DNA from: a bacterium
GTDB taxonomy: Archaea > Thermoplasmatota > Thermoplasmata > Lutacidiplasmatales > UBA184
Assembly: GCA_027309555.1 (NCBI GenBank)
Contig: DAIDCO010000011.1
Coordinates: forward strand, 1 to 46,052
Reading direction: 5' to 3'
Length of the DNA stretch: 46,052 nt
The notes below the pieces were generated by a model. The model worked only from the letters and a program-made list of their open reading frames with translations, made no database searches and had not been told where the DNA came from. Numbering within the stretch: the first letter of the stretch is position 1; each line of letters starts with the position of its first letter. Made by a program: the position numbers and the translations under genes. Shown piece by piece: positions 8,336 through 16,469 of the stretch.

Positions 8336-9868
8336 CTATGCGCTGCCTCCCCCGAGGGCGGCCAGGTCGTCCTCGAACAACTCGCGGATGTCGTTCACGC
8401 CGAGAGCGACCATGGCGAGGCGCATCACGCCGATCCCCCAGGCGATGACGGGCACTTCGACCCCGAGCGGGCGGAGCACTTCGGGCCGGAAGAGCCCGCC
8501 CGGGAATACTTCGATCCATCCGAGACGTGGGTGGCGCACGTACCCTTCGATCGACGGCTCCGTGAACGGAAAATAGCTGGGACGGATCCGGAGCTCGCGG
8601 ATCCCGATCGCTTCGGAAAGCGCCCGGAAGAGCCCGACCAGGTCCCGCAGCGACATCTCGGGGGCGCCCGCGATCCCCTCGCACTGAGTGAACTCGATGT
8701 GATGGCTCGCGTCGACTTCCTCGCGGCGAAAGTTTCGGTCGAGCGAGAACATCCGGAACGGAGGGAGGGGACCTCTCGCGAGGAAGCGGGCCGAAACGGC
8801 CGTCGTCTGCGAACGCAGGACCGGTCGGGCAGCGATCGCGGGGTCGTAGAGGCCCGGCCAGCCGGGACCGATGGGTCGGGGCTCGCCGGGGAGCGGGCGT
8901 CCTTCGTGGGCCGCCGCGACGCGCGCGAGGAGGTCGGCGGCGGGCAGGCGCCCCTCGACCCCCTCGACCGATAGCGCGTCGTGGATCGAACGGGCCGGGT
9001 GGTCCTGAGGCATGAAGAGGACATCGTTGTTCCAGAACTCGGTCTCGAGGAGCGGACCCTCCGCTTGTTCGAAGCCGAGCCCGAGCAGGATCTCCTCGAA
9101 CTCCTCGAGCCACGACGCGTACGGGTTGGGGCGGGCGCCCGCTACGTACGGGACCTCGGCCCGGACGTCGTACGGTCGGAACGAACGGTTCCGCCAATCT
9201 CCCGAGCGGAGCATCGACGGCCGCAGGGAGCCGATCAGTTCCTCGCCTTCGGGAGCGAGCGGGAGGCGGCGGCCCTCGTCCGAGGGGAGCCAGCGCTTCT
9301 GCGACCGATGCTCCCGGCGGACGAGCCCCCGACGCTCGAGCACGGCAAAGATCGCGTCGTCGATCTCCTCCTCGCCTTGCGCCGTCCGGCGGAGGACGAC
9401 CTCCTCGGGAAGCAAGTCGTCACCTCCCGGGAGAGTGCCCGAACGCAGCCGGAACGGCATCCCCTCCGCGAGCAAACCTCGGCGCCGTAGGATCCCGATC
9501 GCCGCCGAACGCTCCTCCTCGTTGAACCCTTCCGCCGTCGCCTCGTCGGGTGTCAGAGCCCCGCCCCGTCGTTCAAGGGCCGCGAGGAAACGGCGCTCGG
9601 GAAGTCCCGAGGCCAGGGCCGCCTCGCCCCGCGGCGTGAGCCTACGGACCGTCTCGTGCTGCTCGTCGAGGACTGCGAGGTGTTTCGAGCGCAGTCGCTG
9701 AAGGCTTCCCCTCACTTGATCGAGGCCGAGGCCGGTGCGCGTCGCGACCGTCTCCTCGTCGACGGGGGACGTGTCCGTCGCCTTCAAGGCTGCGAGCACC
9801 GAACGCTCGGGCCCCGACAGGGCGATCGGAACGCCCCGGTCCGGCGCATCCTCGGGAGCAGCGGGCAC
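8336..9868 (-). CDS. pheS: Phenylalanyl-tRNA synthetase alpha subunit
   Basis: This is the class II catalytic subunit of PheRS. The first 200 or so residues hold winged-helix repeats of the archaeal/eukaryotic type ('LKATDTSPVDEETVATRTGL', 'VVLRRTAQGEEEIDDAIFAV'). The catalytic core has motif 2 ('FRMFSLDRNFRREEVDASHH') and motif 3 ('VIAWGIGVMRLAMVALGV'), with the substrate pocket 'EFTQCEGI' and 'RPSYFPFTEPSIEGYV'. Length is 510 residues. The GTG start at 9868 lies about 25 bp from a TATA-like GACTTAATCC, suggesting a leaderless mRNA. It is directly followed by pheT. Confidence 0.95.
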   Translation of the reverse strand: MPAAPEDAPDRGVPIALSGPERSVLAALKATDTSPVDEETVATRTGLGLDQVRGSLQRLRSKHLAVLDEQHETVRRLTPRGEAALASGLPERRFLAALERRGGALTPDEATAEGFNEEERSAAIGILRRRGLLAEGMPFRLRSGTLPGGDDLLPEEVVLRRTAQGEEEIDDAIFAVLERRGLVRREHRSQKRWLPSDEGRRLPLAPEGEELIGSLRPSMLRSGDWRNRSFRPYDVRAEVPYVAGARPNPYASWLEEFEEILLGLGFEQAEGPLLETEFWNNDVLFMPQDHPARSIHDALSVEGVEGRLPAADLLARVAAAHEGRPLPGEPRPIGPGWPGLYDPAIAARPVLRSQTTAVSARFLARGPLPPFRMFSLDRNFRREEVDASHHIEFTQCEGIAGAPEMSLRDLVGLFRALSEAIGIRELRIRPSYFPFTEPSIEGYVRHPRLGWIEVFPGGLFRPEVLRPLGVEVPVIAWGIGVMRLAMVALGVNDIRELFEDDLAALGGGSA

Positions 9869-9887
9869 GTTCGGTCACTGGGGGTCC

Positions 9888-9897
9888 GGATTAAGTC
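9888..9897 (-). promoter_or_regulatory. TATA-like box of pheST, overlapping the S53 protease stop codon
   Basis: The minus strand reads GACTTAATCC; its centre is about 25 bp from the pheS GTG at 9868. It overlaps the TAA of the upstream protease gene, so the two transcription units are packed with no free spacer. Confidence 0.5.
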
Positions 9898-12293
9898 TTT
9901 TGGGTTGTCTCCCCGTCGGATTCGGAGAACGGGGCGCCATCTGTACGGCCGCCCTCCGCGGCGGGGACCGTCGGGACCGCCCCGCCCGGCGGAGGAGATC
10001 CCCGTGACGCCGGCGGCGGTGGGGGATCGGATTCGGGAGCCACGCCCGGGGGGACGACGGGGGGCGCAGCACGTGTGCGTGGACGACCGAGCACGTAGCC
10101 GATGGCGCTCGCCGCGACGAAGATGACGAGGAACCCGACCACGTTGTTCGGGGGCTCGCTGAGACCGCCGAGCGCCGGAAACCAGCCGAGCAGGTTCACG
10201 GCGACCGTTGTCGAGTTCGTCCCGTAGTATCCGTTGGCGAGGACGAGAACGTTCACGGAAGTGGCCGAGCCGAGGTAGCACCACGGAACCGTTGCGCTCA
10301 GGGAGATGTTCCCCGACACGTCGGTCAGGGGAGCCGCGCTCGCGTAGGTGCCCGTGCACGGCCCCAAGCTGGTCGTGGAGGAGAACGACACCTCGATCGG
10401 CACCCCCGGAATGGCGGCTCCGGTCGTGCGGTTCGCGAGGCGGGCCTGAATGGTGACGGACCCCCCGGGGCCCACGACCGGCGACGATACCGATAACGAG
10501 AGGTCGACAAACGTCTTCGTCAGGTCGGCGAAGAGAAAGACGGCTTGCGGAGAGCCCCAACCGGTCTCGAGATCAAAGCCGGGTCCCGCCGGGCCGAGGC
10601 ACGTCGAACCCGAGGTGACGTCCGAGAGACCCGGGCTCACCGTGCCCCGCGCCACCTCGGCGCCGATCGCGTACAGACGGGGCGCGATCGAGACGAGCGT
10701 CCGGCCGTATTGTGCGTCCATCTCGGCGAGGAGGCCCGCCCAGAGGGGCGTGGCGAAACTCGTCCCGGCGGCGACCATAGCTCGCCCCGAATAGAAGAAG
10801 AAATTCTCCGCGGCCGTGGCACTTACATCCGGTCCCGCCCTCCCGGAGTAGCCAAGGCCTTGCTGCCAGGCGGGCGGCGCGAACTGGGTCGAGACGCCCC
10901 CGCCGCTCTGGCTCCAGGCGGTCTCGCTGAACCCCTGGAGCTGACCGAGAGGGTTTCGACTGAGCGTCACGTCGGTGCCTCCCACGGCGAGGACGTCCGG
11001 CGAGGTCGAAGGGTACTGGGGCGCCGGGCCGCCGCCGCAGCCGGGCAGCCCGAACCCCCCGAGGTCGCCCGTGGCTGCGAGTAGGGTGATCCCGAGCTGC
11101 ACGGCTTCGGCAAAGTAAACGTCCCACGTCGACCGCAGGGCACTGTCCGACGACTCGTTGGCGCTGAAGGACATCGACAGCGCCGAGATAGGAAGTCCGA
11201 TCGCGGTGTGGAGCGCGTCGGACATGGAGCTCGCGGAGGGCGAACAGGTCGGTGCGGGACTGCCGGGTGCGTAGACCGGGTAGAGCGTCGCTCCCGGGGC
11301 CATCGAACCCGACCACTCGAGGTCGAGCGTGAGCTCCTGCGCCGCACCGCACGGGTCGCTGGCGGCGGAGGGAGAGGGGTTCGGGGCCCCGTCGACCGGT
11401 TTCGGGACGATCGGTACGGGCGGGAAGTTCGAGGGATAGTCCTGCTGGTAGAACTGCGTGAGGTCGTTCGGGTCGTACCCCGGCCCCCACAGAAGGAGCG
11501 CGATCCCTTCCCCGGTGGCGAACCTCGGCGAGCCGGTGAAATTGTAGAGACCCGAGAGATCGTAGATGTCCCGGGCGATCGCCGGCGTCACCAGGTTCGC
11601 GTTCCCCCCGGTCGGGGAGGCCGAACCGGTCCCCGGGCCCGGGGCGACGGGAGCGGCGGCGAACCGGTCGACGCCCGTAGAGAGGCCCACTACGCCCGCC
11701 ACTTCCGACTCGAGGGCGCTGGGGAGCGACGGGGGAGTCGACGGTATCGTTACGGGCCGTCCCTGATACACGCCCGAGAGGAGGGTAGTGCCGAACGCAC
11801 TGTTGAGGGCGCCGACCGGTCCCTCCACGTTCAACGAGAGGCGGTCGGGCCACGTGCGGACGATCGACAACCCGTGGGCAACGAAGAACTCCTCGGCGGC
11901 CGAGTACTCCGGGGCGGTCAATCCGAATCGCTCGGAGAGCGCCGCCATCGTCAACGGGGGGGTGCCCGGAGACGGGGGAACGTACAAGGAGGGGCTTCGG
12001 GGCTGGAACGTGACGACGACGAGACGCGTCCCCTGCGCGGGCGATGCGTCCGCCAGGCGGGAAACCAGCTCCGGCGTGTACCCCGACCGCACGGCGAACG
12101 ACCCGCTCACGACGGCAGACGAAAGCACGGCCGACGAGGGCGTTGCCGCTGGTGAGACAGTAGGGGGGACCCCCACCGCCGCTCCGGCCGAGAGCGATAC
12201 CCCGCCCGCCGGCACCGCGAGCAACGCCACGACGACCAGGAGCGCACCGACGACCGTGGGAGCGGTCGAACGTCGACTTCGGGCCGTCGCCAT
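9891..12293 (-). CDS. Secreted, membrane-anchored S53 (sedolisin/kumamolisin-type) serine-carboxyl peptidase
   Basis: An extracellular endopeptidase, active at acid pH in characterised relatives. A signal segment ('APTVVGALLVVVALLAVPAGG') precedes a pro-domain (about residues 60-215; 'FGLTAPEYSAAEEFFVAHGL'). The catalytic domain (about 230-590) has the family triad E320 and D324 ('AQELTLDLEW') and S512 ('AAGTSFATPLWAG'), with the oxyanion Asp D410 ('LAATGDLGG'). A calcium-site region follows near 560-586 ('FDLETGWGSP'). After this come an Ig-like segment (about 590-705), one membrane helix (about 716-735) and a Pro-rich cytoplasmic tail. Mature enzymes of the family are usually secreted free, so the C-terminal anchor is notable. 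It is one of two S53 proteases in the window. Confidence 0.92.
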   Translation of the reverse strand: MATARSRRSTAPTVVGALLVVVALLAVPAGGVSLSAGAAVGVPPTVSPAATPSSAVLSSAVVSGSFAVRSGYTPELVSRLADASPAQGTRLVVVTFQPRSPSLYVPPSPGTPPLTMAALSERFGLTAPEYSAAEEFFVAHGLSIVRTWPDRLSLNVEGPVGALNSAFGTTLLSGVYQGRPVTIPSTPPSLPSALESEVAGVVGLSTGVDRFAAAPVAPGPGTGSASPTGGNANLVTPAIARDIYDLSGLYNFTGSPRFATGEGIALLLWGPGYDPNDLTQFYQQDYPSNFPPVPIVPKPVDGAPNPSPSAASDPCGAAQELTLDLEWSGSMAPGATLYPVYAPGSPAPTCSPSASSMSDALHTAIGLPISALSMSFSANESSDSALRSTWDVYFAEAVQLGITLLAATGDLGGFGLPGCGGGPAPQYPSTSPDVLAVGGTDVTLSRNPLGQLQGFSETAWSQSGGGVSTQFAPPAWQQGLGYSGRAGPDVSATAAENFFFYSGRAMVAAGTSFATPLWAGLLAEMDAQYGRTLVSIAPRLYAIGAEVARGTVSPGLSDVTSGSTCLGPAGPGFDLETGWGSPQAVFLFADLTKTFVDLSLSVSSPVVGPGGSVTIQARLANRTTGAAIPGVPIEVSFSSTTSLGPCTGTYASAAPLTDVSGNISLSATVPWCYLGSATSVNVLVLANGYYGTNSTTVAVNLLGWFPALGGLSEPPNNVVGFLVIFVAASAIGYVLGRPRTRAAPPVVPPGVAPESDPPPPPASRGSPPPGGAVPTVPAAEGGRTDGAPFSESDGETTQKT

Positions 12294-12353
12294 GTAGGAA
12301 GAGGGGGCCGAACTGGGGAAAAACCTTGGGGGCGCACGGAGGAGCGACCCGGC

Positions 12354-13811
12354 CTAGATCCGGATGGGAACGCTGTATCCCGCCGGCGAGTGAAACGGTT
12401 CCGCGCCCCCAAAGGGTTCGGGACGAGGCGAGGGCGATTCGCCCCGCTGGGCCGCGAGGTACCGGTCGATCGACTCCACTACCTCCATGGCGGCCCCCAT
12501 GGCGTACACCACGGACCGGCCGCCCGTCGCGAAGACACCCGGTATCCCGGTCGAAAACCCCGGTCCGCGCCCTTCGGGCCATCCGCGGGCATGGACCCCG
12601 AGCTCGAGGTCGGGGTCGAATCCAGCGAGGTCCGCTCGCTGGCCGACCGCAGGGATGACCGTATCGCAGGGAAGCGTCGATTCCGAGTTCGGAATCGCCA
12701 CGGGATGCCGCCGCCCGTCGGCGTCGGTCGGGCCCAGCTCGACCGACTGAACGACGATTCCCTCGACGTGCCCTTTCCCGACGATCCGCACCGGCGCCTT
12801 CTGGAACAGGAAGTGGATCCCTTCCTCCTCCGCGCCGTGGACCTCCTCGGGGTCCGCCGGCATCTCCTGTCGGCTGCGCCGGTACACGAGGGTCAGGTGG
12901 CCCGTGGGCGCGAGGCGGCGGGCGCTGCGGATCGAATCCATCGCGACGTCGCCGCCCCCGACCACGACGATCTCTCGCCCGATGCCGGGCGGCCGGCCCC
13001 GGTTGATCTCCCGCAGGAAGTCAAGGGCGGGCAGCACCCCCGGCAGCTCCTCACCGGGAACGCCGAGCGTTCGGTGGACAGGTGTCCCCAAGGTGAGCAG
13101 TACGGCGGAGTATCCGTCGTTCCCGATCAGACGCTCGACCGGGATCTCCCGGCCCACCCTCGTACCGTCGACGAACGTGACGTCGAGGTCGCGGAACCGT
13201 GCGCGGTCGGTCTCGACGTCCGCGTTGGTCATCCGATACGCCGGGATCGTCTGCAAGAGCCCTCCGAGACGGGATTCCTGCTCGAAGACGGTCACGGAAT
13301 AGCCGCGGACCGCGAGGTCCCACGCGGCCATGAGGCCCGCCGGCCCGGCCCCCACCACGGCGACGCGCTGACCTTTCGGCTTCGACGGCACGTAGACGAG
13401 ATCGCTCGTGCCGAAGTCGAGCGCAGCGCGCTTCAGCTGGCGGATCGCGACCGGTATCCCCTTCTTCTTCACGACGCAGGCGTCCTCGCAGTAGTGGTAG
13501 CAGACCTTGCAAAGGCAGGTCGCGAGCGGATTCTCCCGGAGCGTCACCCGGGCGGCGCCGTCGAAGTCCTCTCGGGCGATGAGCCGGAGATACTCGCGAC
13601 AGTCCTGGGTGATGGGGCACGCCTCGACGCACCACGGACGGCGACATTGGATACATCGTCGGGCTTCGAGGACCGCCTCTTCCTTCGAGTAGGCGTGCAG
13701 GATCTCCCGGAAATCGCTCGTCCGGGTCGCGACCGGTTCCTCGGGTACCGGTACCCGTACGGGGTTCAGCTTCGGTGGGATGGGTTTCGCGGCCGGGCCG
13801 ACGTCGGCCAT
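12354..13811 (-). CDS. gltD: NADPH-dependent glutamate synthase small-chain-like FeS flavoprotein (GltD family)
   Basis: An electron-transfer flavoprotein of the GltD / NfnB family that moves electrons between NAD(P)H and FeS clusters. Two cysteine clusters sit at the N-terminus (C53, C56, C61, C65; then C99, C101, C104, C108, C112), a pattern for [4Fe-4S] binding. The FAD dinucleotide fold follows ('RVAVVGAGPAGLMAAWDLAV', about 150-170), then the NAD(P)H fold ('IVVVGGGDVAMDSIRSARRL'), and a C-terminal FAD contact ('GIPGVFATGGRSVVYAMGAA'). No large glutamate synthase subunit is adjacent, so it may instead be a stand-alone ferredoxin:NADP oxidoreductase-like enzyme or serve a remote partner. 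The ATG at 13811 has a TATA-like box about 28 bp upstream. Confidence 0.88.
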   Translation of the reverse strand: MADVGPAAKPIPPKLNPVRVPVPEEPVATRTSDFREILHAYSKEEAVLEARRCIQCRRPWCVEACPITQDCREYLRLIAREDFDGAARVTLRENPLATCLCKVCYHYCEDACVVKKKGIPVAIRQLKRAALDFGTSDLVYVPSKPKGQRVAVVGAGPAGLMAAWDLAVRGYSVTVFEQESRLGGLLQTIPAYRMTNADVETDRARFRDLDVTFVDGTRVGREIPVERLIGNDGYSAVLLTLGTPVHRTLGVPGEELPGVLPALDFLREINRGRPPGIGREIVVVGGGDVAMDSIRSARRLAPTGHLTLVYRRSRQEMPADPEEVHGAEEEGIHFLFQKAPVRIVGKGHVEGIVVQSVELGPTDADGRRHPVAIPNSESTLPCDTVIPAVGQRADLAGFDPDLELGVHARGWPEGRGPGFSTGIPGVFATGGRSVVYAMGAAMEVVESIDRYLAAQRGESPSPRPEPFGGAEPFHSPAGYSVPIRI

Positions 13812-13835
13812 GCAACTGCGTTTGAGGCCTCCAGC

Positions 13836-13845
13836 CTCATAAGAG
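13836..13845 (-). promoter_or_regulatory. TATA-like box of the GltD-family gene
   Basis: The minus strand reads CTCTTATGAG, about 25-34 bp upstream of the ATG at 13811. It forms one half of a divergent promoter region with the SRP54 gene. Confidence 0.45.
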
Positions 13846-13901
13846 GGTTGCGCGACGCCGTCACCGACCCGGCCGAAACGAACCTCGCACGGGATACTCC
13901 G

Positions 13902-13910
13902 ACTTATAGC
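13902..13910 (+). promoter_or_regulatory. TATA-like box of the SRP54 gene
   Basis: ACTTATAGC lies 45-53 bp before the SRP54 ATG, predicting a start near 13932 and a leader of roughly 23 nt. It is divergent from the GltD-family promoter. Confidence 0.5.
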
Positions 13911-13954
13911 GGTGGGGGCCTAGGTCCTTCGCGCGCCCGACGCGCAAGGGTCCC

Positions 13955-15292
13955 ATGGTCCTCGATTCCCTCGGAAAGTCGCTCCGGAGCGTTCTCCAGA
14001 AGATCGCCCGTGGCTCGGCGGTGGACGAGGCCCTTCTCTCCGAGGTCGTGCGGGACATCCAGCGCGCCCTCCTGCAGGCCGACGTCAACGTTCAGCTGAC
14101 GCTCGACCTTACCCAGCGAGTCCGCCGACGGGCCACGGAGGAAAAGCCCCCGGCGGGGGCGAGCCTCCGCGACTTCCTGGTCCGCATCATCTACGAGGAG
14201 ATCCGAGGCATCCTTGGGAAGGACCGCCCCTTCGACGTCAAACCGAAGCGGATCTTGCTCGCCGGGCTCTTTGGTCAAGGGAAGACGACGACCGCAGGGA
14301 AGCTTGCCCGGTACTTCCAGAAGCGCGGCGTTCGGGTCGGCCTGGTCGCGGCGGACGTCCACCGGCCTGCGGCGATCGACCAGCTCGAGCAGCTCTCCCA
14401 GAAGGTCGGGTGCGAGTTCTACGCGAACCGGTCGGAGTCCCGGGCCGAGGTCATCGTGGCCGAAGCGCTCGCCCGGTTCCCGCCTCACCTCGCGGTCATC
14501 GTGGACACCGCGGGCCGCAGTGGGATCGACTCGGAGCTGATCGCGGAGCTGAAACGGGTTCGGGCGACGTTCGACCCCGAAGAAGTCTTGCTCGTCGTCG
14601 ACGCCGCGATGGGCCAGGCCGCCGGACGCAGCGCCGAGGCGTTCCATCAGGCCGTTGGCCTGACGGGGGTGGTCCTCACGAAGATCGACGGGTCGGCGAA
14701 AGGCGGGGGCGCCCTCTCCGCGGTCGCGGTGAGCGGCGCACCGATCCTTTTTATCGGCACCGGCGAGCACCTCGACGAGCTCGAGCACTTCGAGCCTACG
14801 CGGTTCGTCTCCCGCCTCCTTGGCATGGGGGATATCCAGACCCTCCTCGAACGCTTCGAGGAGCTTTCCGACAAGCAGGCCGCGGAGACGGCGGCGAAGA
14901 ACATGATGGCCGGGCGCTTCTCGCTGCGCGACATGCGCTCCCAGCTCGATTCGCTCGGCCAGATGGGCCCATTCTCGAAGCTCATCGCGATGTTCCCCGG
15001 CGTCGGAGGCAAGGTCGACGAGCAGACGCTCGATGCGACTCAGACGCGGCTACGCCGTTTCCGCACAATCCTCGATTCGATGACGGGCGAGGAGCTCGAC
15101 AACCCGCACATCCTGAAAGCCGAGCGCATCCATCGAATCGCGCGCGGCAGCGGACAGAAGCCGCAGGAGGTCCGGGCCCTCCTGAAGCAATTCGAGACCA
15201 CTAAGAAGGCCGCGCACGGGCTCGTCTCGAACCGGAGACTGAGGCGCCAGCTCGAAAAGCAGTACGGGCTCGGCGAGGCCCCGACCGACTGA
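13955..15292 (+). CDS. srp54: Signal recognition particle protein SRP54
   Basis: This GTPase binds signal sequences on ribosomes and delivers them to FtsY at the membrane. The N domain covers residues 1-90. The G domain has the P-loop 'GLFGQGKTTTAGKLARYF' (104 on), 'LVAADVHRPAAIDQLEQL', 'VIVDTAGRSG', 'TKIDGSAKGGGALS' and 'FIGTGEHLDELEHF'. The M domain (about 300-435) has 'FSLRDMRSQLDSLGQMGPFSKL' and the RNA-binding stretch 'RIHRIARGSGQKPQEVRALLKQF'. Length, 445 residues, is normal. The 7S RNA partner gene was not found in the window. It is followed 20 bp later by a membrane protein gene. Confidence 0.97.
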   Translation: MVLDSLGKSLRSVLQKIARGSAVDEALLSEVVRDIQRALLQADVNVQLTLDLTQRVRRRATEEKPPAGASLRDFLVRIIYEEIRGILGKDRPFDVKPKRILLAGLFGQGKTTTAGKLARYFQKRGVRVGLVAADVHRPAAIDQLEQLSQKVGCEFYANRSESRAEVIVAEALARFPPHLAVIVDTAGRSGIDSELIAELKRVRATFDPEEVLLVVDAAMGQAAGRSAEAFHQAVGLTGVVLTKIDGSAKGGGALSAVAVSGAPILFIGTGEHLDELEHFEPTRFVSRLLGMGDIQTLLERFEELSDKQAAETAAKNMMAGRFSLRDMRSQLDSLGQMGPFSKLIAMFPGVGGKVDEQTLDATQTRLRRFRTILDSMTGEELDNPHILKAERIHRIARGSGQKPQEVRALLKQFETTKKAAHGLVSNRRLRRQLEKQYGLGEAPTD

Positions 15293-15312
15293 TCGGGGGA
15301 CGTCCGGAACCC

Positions 15313-15855
15313 ATGTCGGGCCTGATCCTCCTGGAAAGCGGGGTGGGGTTTGTCCTCGTCTTCTTCCTTCCGGGCTACGCCATCAGCAGGGCGCTCTTCC
15401 CCGAGTGGAGGCTCCGGGGCCCGCTCGCGCTCCGGCGGCTCGTCGAGCTCACTACCCTGTCCTTTGTGCTCAGCGTCACCCTCACGGCTCTGGTCGGCTA
15501 CGGGCTGCTGACGGCCGCTCCGGGGGGCTTCCAGGCGGCCTGGTCGAACCCGGTGCTCGAAGGGGTGCTTCTCGGAGTTACCGTGGTCGCGGGCGGTGCC
15601 GGCGTGGCCCGCGGCGCGTATCGACGCGATCCCCTCGCTTCCCCCGCACCGTCCTCGTCAGGGGGCGAGGAGGGGGCGTTCGAACTCACTCGACAGCTGG
15701 ACCTCCTCGGGCGCGAGGAACGTCGGATCCGGCACGGCCTACGGAGCCCGGCTCCGACCCCACCCGAGCGAGACCGCCTGCGCCATCGTCTCGAGGAGAT
15801 CGAAGAGGAGAGGGCGGACCTGAGCCGCCGACGGGAGGCGGAGTATGCCGAGTAA
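15313..15855 (+). CDS. DUF1616-like membrane protein with charged C-terminal coiled coil
   Basis: The function is unknown. Three hydrophobic segments are visible: about residues 3-28 ('LESGVGFVLVFFLPGYAISRALFP'), 45-70 ('LTTLSFVLSVTLTALVGYGLL') and 84-100 ('VLEGVLLGVTVVAGGAGV'). The pattern 'FFLPGYAISRALFP' with 'RLVELTTLSFVLSVTL' resembles the DUF1616 family of archaeal membrane proteins. The last 60 residues are highly charged and likely helical or coiled ('RHRLEEIEEERADLSRRREA') and face the cytoplasm. It starts 20 bp after srp54 and overlaps pth2 by 11 bp, so the three genes look cotranscribed. A link to protein export or translation is only positional. Confidence 0.7.
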   Translation: MSGLILLESGVGFVLVFFLPGYAISRALFPEWRLRGPLALRRLVELTTLSFVLSVTLTALVGYGLLTAAPGGFQAAWSNPVLEGVLLGVTVVAGGAGVARGAYRRDPLASPAPSSSGGEEGAFELTRQLDLLGREERRIRHGLRSPAPTPPERDRLRHRLEEIEEERADLSRRREAEYAE

Positions 15856-16228
15856 ACGTTCGCCCCGGTCGTCCGGTGACTACAAGATGGTCTTACTCCT
15901 GCGGGGAGAGCTCCGACTGACCGCCGGCAAGGCCGCGGTCCAGGCAGCGCATGCGGCGGTCCTTCTGTTCCAGCGGGCCGAGGCTCACGACCCCGCGTCA
16001 CTGGCCGAGTGGATCCGTCAGGGTCAGAAGAAGATCGCTCTCCTCGTGCCCACATTGACGGAGCTTGAGGAGATCGAGCGCCTGGCACGTGGCCAGCGGA
16101 TCTCGACCGCCTGGGTCGAGGACGCGGGATTCACGGAGGTCCCACCAGGGACCCGAACCTGCCTCGGACTTGGTCCGGCACCGGCCGACCGCATGGATCC
16201 TGTGACGGGTGGTCTGCCTCTGCTCTGA
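15845..16228 (+). CDS. pth2: Peptidyl-tRNA hydrolase, Pth2 family
   Basis: It releases tRNA from peptidyl-tRNAs that drop off ribosomes. The whole Pth2 fold is present: 'MVLLLRGELRLTAGKAAVQAAHAAVLLF', 'KKIALLVPTLTELEEIERLA', 'TAWVEDAGFTEVPPGTRTCLGLGPAP'. Length, 127 residues, fits the archaeal/eukaryotic family (about 115-125). The ATG overlaps the end of the membrane-protein gene. A CCGGG/CCCGG inverted repeat and a pyrimidine-rich stretch just after the stop (16232-16290) may end the transcript. Confidence 0.95.
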   Translation: MPSKRSPRSSGDYKMVLLLRGELRLTAGKAAVQAAHAAVLLFQRAEAHDPASLAEWIRQGQKKIALLVPTLTELEEIERLARGQRISTAWVEDAGFTEVPPGTRTCLGLGPAPADRMDPVTGGLPLL

Positions 16229-16469
16229 ACTCCCCGGGCAGCTCCCGGGAGGCCAAGACTCGCCCTCTCCCCTCCGTCTCACTTCAACACTGGGGCCCAC
16301 GGTCGGCGGAGCGAGGCCAGCGACCTTCTACGGCCTTCCGACCGCGGAAGATGATGACCCCCCATGGCAGGGGCGCCGGACCAGGACTGGGCCCCCCCGG
16401 TAGACAGCCTCGCCAGCAGAGGAAAAGAAAGAGGGAGGAAAGGGTTGGTCGCGGACTCCTCCGGCTGAC
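16229..16469. other. Intergenic region between convergent genes with several potential stem-loops
   Basis: No convincing open frame is seen in these 241 bases. They contain a nested inverted repeat (16300-16344: CGGTCGG pairing with CCGACCG, and inside it AGGCC pairing with GGCCT). A second possible hairpin at about 16370-16396 has GGGGC/GCCCC arms around CCAG/CTGG. Near the binding-protein stop there is a long pyrimidine tract on the minus strand (about 16415-16444), a plausible archaeal terminator. The region may be only a bidirectional terminator or may hold a small structured RNA. Confidence 0.4.
16300..16344. ncRNA. Candidate structured RNA or terminator stem
   Basis: Outer arms CGGTCGG (16300-16306) and CCGACCG (16338-16344) are perfectly complementary. 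Inner arms AGGCC (16314-16318) and GGCCT (16332-16336) stack inside with a 13-nt loop. Strand and function are unknown, and in GC-rich DNA such pairing can arise by chance. Confidence 0.25.

Noticed and set aside
8334-9197. In-frame extension of the PheT frame upstream across pheS
   Set aside because: The extension is Arg/Pro/Gly-rich, has no PheT homology, and covers the real pheS gene in another frame. PheT begins at the GTG 2 bp after the PheS stop.
16349-16356. ATGATGA resembling a C box of a C/D guide RNA
   Set aside because: No CTGA D or D' box is found at suitable distance, so a C/D RNA is not supported.
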